Shown in pieces: positions 15,084 through 18,935 of a DNA stretch of 18,935 bases. The notes under the pieces were generated by a model, which searched no databases, was not told where the DNA came from, and was given only the letters and a program-made list of their open reading frames with translations. Made by a program: the position numbers and the translations under genes. Origin of the DNA: JANMEX01 sp031423755 (GTDB lineage: Bacteria; Pseudomonadota; Alphaproteobacteria; Rhizobiales; Rhizobiaceae); assembly GCA_031423755.1 (NCBI GenBank), contig JANPGC010000043.1, positions 1-18,935 on the forward strand, in the 5' to 3' direction. Every line of letters begins with the position of its first letter. The first letter of the stretch is position 1.

Positions 15084-15097
15084 CTGAAACGTTGCAA
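15084..15097 (+). promoter_or_regulatory. Fourth LacI-type operator copy, upstream of the MFS gene
   Basis: CTGAAACGTTGCAA shares its first 13 bases exactly with the sugar operon operator read in the direction of that operon. It lies in the 84-base gap between the reductase stop and the MFS start, in the same orientation relative to its gene, 42 bases before the start codon (57 for the sugar operon). The -10 box is not obvious; TTGATT (15052-15057) with AATAGG (15075-15080) is one weak possibility that would put the operator over the transcription start. Confidence 0.6.
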
Positions 15098-15139
15098 CGG
15101 GCGAATAACACTTCCCGTCTGTCCCCACCGGTATTCCTG

Positions 15140-16294
15140 ATGCAATCCCACCTCGGCACTCCTCGCGCGGCGATTATGGCCGTGTTCGCAGTTTTCGGCG
15201 CAATTTTCGGCACCTTCGCAGGGTCGGTTCCACAACTCATTGCCCATTATGGCCTCAACAGCGCGAGCTATGGTCTGGGCGTGACGGTCATGTCGGCGGC
15301 GACCGTTGCAGCGATGGGCTTTTCTGGCCGCATTGCTCGCCAAATCTCGCATCGCCATCTCTTGCTCGCGCTGATGCCGGCCATATTGGTTTTGTTGCTG
15401 CTGCTGTTCACAGCAACCTGGCTGCCGTTGTTCTTCCTTTTTGCAGCGCTCCTTGGCGCGGTATCAGGCGTTCTCGATGTGATCATGAACGCAGAAGGCG
15501 GCGCCATCGAAGTGGACATGAAGCGACCCGTCTACACGGCCTTTCACGGTTCTGCTTCGCTCAGCGTCGCTGTCTTTGCCATTCTGTCCAGCATCCTTTC
15601 AACTGAATACGGAACCTGGGCATCTGTGCTGGCAGCATCTTTGGCAGTTGCGGTAGCCATGATGATGGTTTTTGCCTACGTCCCTTCCCGCGTTTTGCCC
15701 ACTCAGGCAAATCCTGGCACAGGCGCAAAACGCAGCACAGCATTCACCCGCCCACTTGTTCTGATCGGCGTCGCCGTCGGCTTGGTGTTCGTCGCTGAGC
15801 TTGCAGCGCTGCTATGGTCATCAAAGCTCTTGGCCGAAACTGCGCCAGGGCTCGCCGCGCTGTCGGGGCTTGGTGCTGCCTTCTTTGGCTTGTGCAATGC
15901 CATCGTCCGCTTTCCAGGCGACAGTCTTCGCGCCCGCTTCGGCGAGTTTCACATCATGCGCGTCATGCTTTGCGTCGCCATTCTCGGCTTTGTCGGCCTT
16001 GCAGCAACGGAAACCTTCGCCGCCAATGTCTTCTACTTCGCCATGACAGGCATGGGCCTTTCCCTCCTTGCCCCGTGCCTGTTTGCGATGGCGGCGCGCG
16101 AGACCCCATACAATCGGGCAGCCGGTATCAGCGTTGCCATGCTCGTCGCCGGTTTTCCGCGCATGACCTCACCGACCCTGTTCGGTACAATTGCCGAAAT
16201 CGCCTCCACCCGCTTCGCCTTCGGCCTCTGCGCCATCGTGCTCGTTGGCTCATTCATGTCGGTCAATGCCTTGGCCAAAGCCAAAAAACAGTGA
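15140..16294 (+). CDS. Major facilitator superfamily transporter (YbjJ/FucP-like)
   Basis: A 384-residue polytopic inner-membrane protein with about 12 hydrophobic segments. It has the MFS cytoplasmic loop after the second segment (SGRIARQISHRHLLL) and a GVLDVIMNAEGGAIE...FHGSASLS stretch typical of YbjJ-type and FucP-like members. Transported compound unknown. The frame is open upstream to a TTG at 15092, but that start would put the operator-like element in coding sequence, so ATG 15140 is preferred; neither has a good ribosome site. The operator at 15084-15097 suggests control by the LacI regulator encoded at 9651-10661, hence a role in sugar import or efflux linked to the mannoside operon (inference). 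Confidence 0.88.
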   Translation: MQSHLGTPRAAIMAVFAVFGAIFGTFAGSVPQLIAHYGLNSASYGLGVTVMSAATVAAMGFSGRIARQISHRHLLLALMPAILVLLLLLFTATWLPLFFLFAALLGAVSGVLDVIMNAEGGAIEVDMKRPVYTAFHGSASLSVAVFAILSSILSTEYGTWASVLAASLAVAVAMMMVFAYVPSRVLPTQANPGTGAKRSTAFTRPLVLIGVAVGLVFVAELAALLWSSKLLAETAPGLAALSGLGAAFFGLCNAIVRFPGDSLRARFGEFHIMRVMLCVAILGFVGLAATETFAANVFYFAMTGMGLSLLAPCLFAMAARETPYNRAAGISVAMLVAGFPRMTSPTLFGTIAEIASTRFAFGLCAIVLVGSFMSVNALAKAKKQ

Positions 16295-16379
16295 ACTTGC
16301 CAAAATCGAACGCGCTTCATCCGGTTTGATCAGCGCCCTCGCCTCCGCTGAATTGTCGTGCTACGCTTCGTAATCCCTG

Positions 16380-16410
16380 AAAGCGCGGCAACAATTGCCA
16401 AGCGCTTTTT
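16380..16410 (+). terminator. Rho-independent terminator of the MFS gene
   Basis: AAAGCGC-GGCAA (16380-16391) pairs with TTGCC (16395-16399) and, after an AA bulge, GCGCTTT (16402-16408), with a CAA loop and a run of five T ending at 16410. It lies 85 bases after the MFS stop and 29 bases before the start of the small gene, so it could also attenuate transcription into that gene. The 85 bases before it show no other feature. Confidence 0.75.
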
Positions 16411-16439
16411 CAGGCAGGCATGAAGCCGGAGAAAAAACC

Positions 16440-16574
16440 ATGGCAAAAGGCCAGATGCGCAGCAACAAGGAAACGCGCAAACCGAAGTCCGACAAGGTGA
16501 AAACAGCCAGCGGCTCAAGCGCCGATCCGGTCAAGGGTCTGTCGAGTCCGATCAAGCTGCCGACAAAAAAATAG
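16440..16574 (+). CDS. Small basic protein of unknown function (44 residues)
   Basis: The protein starts MAKGQMRSNKETRKPKSDK and ends KLPTKK. It is lysine/arginine rich, with no hydrophobic segment and a serine/glycine-rich middle, so it is probably a disordered cytoplasmic protein. The ATG at 16440 has GGAG (16428-16431) 8 bases upstream. To my knowledge short proteins starting MAKGQxRxNKExRKPK recur in rhizobia and related alphaproteobacteria, which supports it as real, but no function is known. It sits alone between the MFS terminator and a hairpin-rich stretch. The basic, lysine-rich character would suit nucleic-acid binding, but that is speculation. Confidence 0.75.
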   Translation: MAKGQMRSNKETRKPKSDKVKTASGSSADPVKGLSSPIKLPTKK

Positions 16575-16706
16575 CGCTGCGGCGGGCAGCCGCGTGTGAG
16601 CGCAACAATACGTTAGTGTTCTATTGCGGATAAACTTGCCGCATCGCGGCTGCGTTCGTTAAAAACTGATTGTGACAACAACCGCTTATGCCAAAGGCGT
16701 GCGGTT
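16574..16706 (+). other. Hairpin-rich non-coding stretch
   Basis: Several stems follow one another. GCGCT-GCGGC (16574-16583) pairs with GCCGC (16589-16593) and AGCGC (16599-16603). GCAGCCGCG (16586-16594) could instead pair with CGCGGCTGC (16645-16653). AACCGC (16680-16685) pairs with GCGGTT (16701-16706), with inner ATGCC/GGCGT. None is followed by a clear T-run. It may be the 3' end of the small gene's mRNA, a small RNA, or a two-way terminator region shared with the convergent acetyltransferase gene. No promoter was identified. Confidence 0.35.
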
Positions 16707-16738
16707 AGGTAATTATTGTCTTACTTAAATGGCGGCTC

Positions 16739-17386
16739 TCAAGTGCGCGGCAACAGCGCCGTCTTTTGCTGTCCGTGATCGAAGTTCGCCGGATCAAGCC
16801 ACGCTCTCATGGCGTCGCGCCGCTCGGGCCACTCGTCCGCCAGCATTGAAAACATCGCGATGTCGCAGGGAACGCCCTTGAGGATGAGCTTGCGCCGCAT
16901 GACGCCTTCAAAGGCAAGGCCAAGCCGCGCCGCCGAACGGTAGGATCTGGCGTTGCTGGCCGTGCACGTCCACTCCAGCCGCTGAAATCCCAGCGTGTTG
17001 AACATATGCGACAGGATCAGATAATAGGCTTCGGTCGCCAGCGTCGTACGCTGCATTTGGGGTGAAAACAGCACATAGCCGAGCTCGACGCTCTTGTGGC
17101 TGCTGCTCGCCTCCATGAGGCAAAGCCAGCCGAGTGCCTCGCCATCCGGCCCGGCAACAGCGAAAAACGCCCGCAGCGGGTCGGCAACCAATTCCTCGAC
17201 ATGATCAACAAACGCCGCCTCGTCCGCAAACGGCCCGACCTTCATCTCCCGCCAGGTCACCGCCGCCTCCGCGCCATGCGTCAACGCATAAAGCCGCGTC
17301 GCATCACGCCCGGCATCCAGCGGCCGCAGCGATCCCCAATGGCCCGAAAGCTCGCAGGCGCTCAGCCTGTCGGATGGTCCACCCAT
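16739..17386 (-). CDS. GNAT-family N-acetyltransferase (RimJ/RimL type)
   Basis: A 215-residue acetyl-CoA-dependent acetyltransferase. The order of elements is that of the RimJ/RimL group: an N-terminal LRPLDAGRDATRLYAL segment, the central strand GWLCLMEASSSHKSVELGYVLFSPQMQRTTLATEAYYL split across the acetyl-CoA loop (about residues 85-123), then LGFQRLEWTC with NARSYRSAARLGLAFEGVMR near the C-terminus. The substrate may be a protein N-terminus, an amino acid or a small amine and cannot be decided from sequence. The ATG at 17386 follows AGGGGGG 7 bases upstream. A possible promoter is TTTGGC (17448-17453) with TATAGT (17426-17431), spacing 16. It is divergent from the sulfite-oxidase-family gene. 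Confidence 0.88.
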   Translation of the reverse strand: MGGPSDRLSACELSGHWGSLRPLDAGRDATRLYALTHGAEAAVTWREMKVGPFADEAAFVDHVEELVADPLRAFFAVAGPDGEALGWLCLMEASSSHKSVELGYVLFSPQMQRTTLATEAYYLILSHMFNTLGFQRLEWTCTASNARSYRSAARLGLAFEGVMRRKLILKGVPCDIAMFSMLADEWPERRDAMRAWLDPANFDHGQQKTALLPRT

Positions 17387-17484
17387 TGCCGTGCCCCCCT
17401 CATATCCGCCCCAGAGTCATCCGGAACTATAACCCATCTTCGCAATCGCCAAAACAGGTGACCGTTTCGGTACGCGCAGTCCAA

Positions 17485-17513
17485 TTGTGGCATGACGCCA
17501 AAAGTGATAGCAT
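17485..17513 (+). promoter_or_regulatory. Possible promoter of the sulfite-oxidase-family gene
   Basis: TTGTGG (17485-17490) and TAGCAT (17508-17513) are 17 bases apart in the 243-base divergent gap. Transcription would begin about 110 bases before the start codon. The match is moderate. No other feature is evident in the gap apart from the AAGGGAGG ribosome region (17612-17618). Confidence 0.3.
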
Positions 17514-17629
17514 AAACCACGGTTGGGGGAGATTCTCAGCCGCTTCTCGTGGGCCGGTCCCGTTCGAGACCCCTCACGCACCACGCAATGAACAATGTAT
17601 CCGCAATCCTTTAAGGGAGGGGCAGCATC

Positions 17630-18793
17630 ATGTTCCAATTGCCACGCAGAGACTTCATCATCAAAGGCGGTGCCGCAGCAGTTGCGCTGGCGGCATTTTC
17701 ATCGCGCTTCGCCAATGCTTTTCCCGATCGCACAGGTGCCAGCGTTGTTCCTTGGCTCGACCAGCCGCCGGCCGGTACAGACCCCTGTTGCGACACCCAG
17801 CTCGTCTGGGAAAATCTCGACGCATGGCTGACGCCAAATGACAAATTCTTCTCTGTCGCCCATTTTGACCGGCCCGCAATCGACGCAGGGGCCTGGAAGC
17901 TTGAGATTGACGGCCTCGTCAAGAAACCGCTGACACTTTCGCTCGCCGACATAAAGGCGCGGCCGCGTGAGGAGAGAACCTTCACAGTTGAATGTTCCGG
18001 CAATCACGGCTTTCCGGACTTCACCGGGGCCATCGGCAATGCAGTCTGGGCCGGCACGCCGCTTGCCGGCCTGCTGGAGGAGGCAGGCGTGGCGGAAACC
18101 GGCATCGAAGTCGTGTTCTGGGGCACGGATGTCGGCGACATCGCGCTGAAGGACGCCATACGCGACGTCAAAATGCACCAGAATTTCGCCCGGTCCATGT
18201 CGCTGGCCGACGCGATGAGCCCGCAAAATATCCTCTGCTACGAGATGAATGGCGAAGCCCTGCCTGCGCCGCATGGCGCGCCGCTGCGTTTGATCGCGCC
18301 CGGCTGGTACGGCATCGCCAATGTCAAATGGCTGAAGCGGATTGAAATCCGCGACCGGCGGTTTTCCAGCCTGCTGATGGGCCGCGACTATGTGACCATC
18401 CGCGAGGAACAGCACAATGGCGAAACGGTCTGGGCCGAGACATCCGTTGGCCGCACTAGGCTGAAATCCGCGCCGGCCAGCGTCATGCGCAACGGCGACG
18501 GCTACCGCATCCTCGGCGCGGCATGGGGTGCACCCATTGCCAAGGTTGAGGTGCAGATCGACAAGGAGCCGTGGGTCGAGGCGGCAATTGACAAGGGCGA
18601 GGAAGCAGAATTCGCCTGGAAAATCTGGTCTCTGGACTGGAAGAGCCCGTCGCCAGGCGAGCACACCGTCACCTCCCGCGCCATCGACACCGCTGGAAAT
18701 GTTCAACCGGCGATGGACGATCCGTGGATCACCAAGAAGCACACCTATTGGGAGAGCAACGGCCAGATTACGCGCCACGTCTCCATCAGTTGA
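17630..18793 (+). CDS. Tat-exported molybdopterin oxidoreductase of the sulfite oxidase family
   Basis: A 387-residue protein with a twin-arginine signal (PRRDFIIKGG, R6-R7, hydrophobic core to about residue 30), so the folded, cofactor-loaded enzyme should be exported to the periplasm. The molybdenum-binding domain follows, with the ligand cysteine C122 in FTVECSGNHG and the family motif PHGAPLRLIAPGWYG...NVKWLKRI (214-238). Residues from about 260 form the Mo-cofactor oxidoreductase dimerisation domain. The likely reaction is oxidation of sulfite or a related oxyanion or sulfoxide. No cytochrome c partner follows within the window, although many SorA-type enzymes have one next door. The ATG at 17630 has a purine-rich GGGAGGGG ribosome site upstream. 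Confidence 0.9.
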   Translation: MFQLPRRDFIIKGGAAAVALAAFSSRFANAFPDRTGASVVPWLDQPPAGTDPCCDTQLVWENLDAWLTPNDKFFSVAHFDRPAIDAGAWKLEIDGLVKKPLTLSLADIKARPREERTFTVECSGNHGFPDFTGAIGNAVWAGTPLAGLLEEAGVAETGIEVVFWGTDVGDIALKDAIRDVKMHQNFARSMSLADAMSPQNILCYEMNGEALPAPHGAPLRLIAPGWYGIANVKWLKRIEIRDRRFSSLLMGRDYVTIREEQHNGETVWAETSVGRTRLKSAPASVMRNGDGYRILGAAWGAPIAKVEVQIDKEPWVEAAIDKGEEAEFAWKIWSLDWKSPSPGEHTVTSRAIDTAGNVQPAMDDPWITKKHTYWESNGQITRHVSIS

Positions 18794-18819
18794 AACAACA
18801 ATAGGCTGCCGTTGGCCAA

Positions 18820-18872
18820 GCAAAGGCCATGGACGCTGCGATACTTGATGTCTACGCGCCCACGGCCTTTGC
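18820..18872. repeat. 13-bp inverted repeat downstream of the sulfite-oxidase-family gene
   Basis: GCAAAGGCCATGG (18820-18832) and CCACGGCCTTTGC (18860-18872) are inverted copies with one mismatch and a 27-base loop. No T-run follows, so it is not a standard terminator. A second small hairpin, GCCC-AAAA-GGGC, lies at 18880-18891. The rest of the 142-base tail shows no gene start. Confidence 0.55.
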
Positions 18873-18935
18873 ATCACCAGCCCAAAAGGGCATAATCAAC
18901 CGCCAGAGCAAACTCAAAACTGGATAGAAGTTTGG

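Noticed and set aside
17699..18877. 392-codon minus-strand open frame opposite the sulfite-oxidase-family gene
   Set aside because: It lies antisense to a gene with an intact Tat signal and molybdenum ligand, and its low-complexity translation is typical of shadow frames.

Overview
The window looks like chromosomal DNA of a GC-rich alphaproteobacterium, most likely a member of the Rhizobiales (Hyphomicrobiales). That rests on protein style: an AglR-like LacI regulator, a rhizobial-type sugar ABC cassette, a Tat-exported sulfite-oxidase-family protein and a short 'MAKGQMRSNK' protein. No database search was possible, so the taxonomy is an inference. I see no tRNA, rRNA, insertion sequence, prophage or CRISPR array.

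Region 1 (1-9218, all minus strand) is a single compact sugar-uptake and breakdown operon. In transcription order it holds a periplasmic sugar-binding protein, a MalF-type permease, a MalG-type permease, a MalK/UgpC-type ATPase, a GH2 beta-mannosidase, a D-lyxose/D-mannose isomerase (cupin), a TIM-barrel sugar isomerase/epimerase and a Gfo/Idh/MocA dehydrogenase cut by the window edge. The enzymes suggest import of a beta-mannoside or manno-oligosaccharide, release of mannose in the cytoplasm and isomerisation to fructose, plus an oxidoreductase/isomerase pair that may work on 3-keto sugars.

Region 2 (9219-10661) is the divergent control region and a LacI-family regulator gene on the plus strand. 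The control region carries two good copies of a palindrome CTGnAACGTTnCAG (one perfect) and a third weaker AACGTT dyad. The copy at the operon promoter sits at the centre of a larger dyad with A-tracts on both sides. A further near-identical copy lies 5.5 kb away, just upstream of an MFS transporter gene (15140-16294), which suggests that this transporter belongs to the same regulon.

Region 3 (10797-15055) looks like amino-acid metabolism: an orphan periplasmic polar-amino-acid-binding protein, a rho-independent terminator, a DAO-type FAD oxidoreductase and an ornithine-cyclodeaminase/mu-crystallin-family reductase. A membrane-anchored SxxK serine hydrolase gene on the minus strand interrupts the series.

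Region 4 (15140-18935) holds the MFS transporter and its terminator, a 44-residue basic protein, a hairpin-rich non-coding stretch, a RimJ/RimL-type GNAT acetyltransferase (minus strand) and a Tat-dependent molybdopterin oxidoreductase of the sulfite oxidase family.
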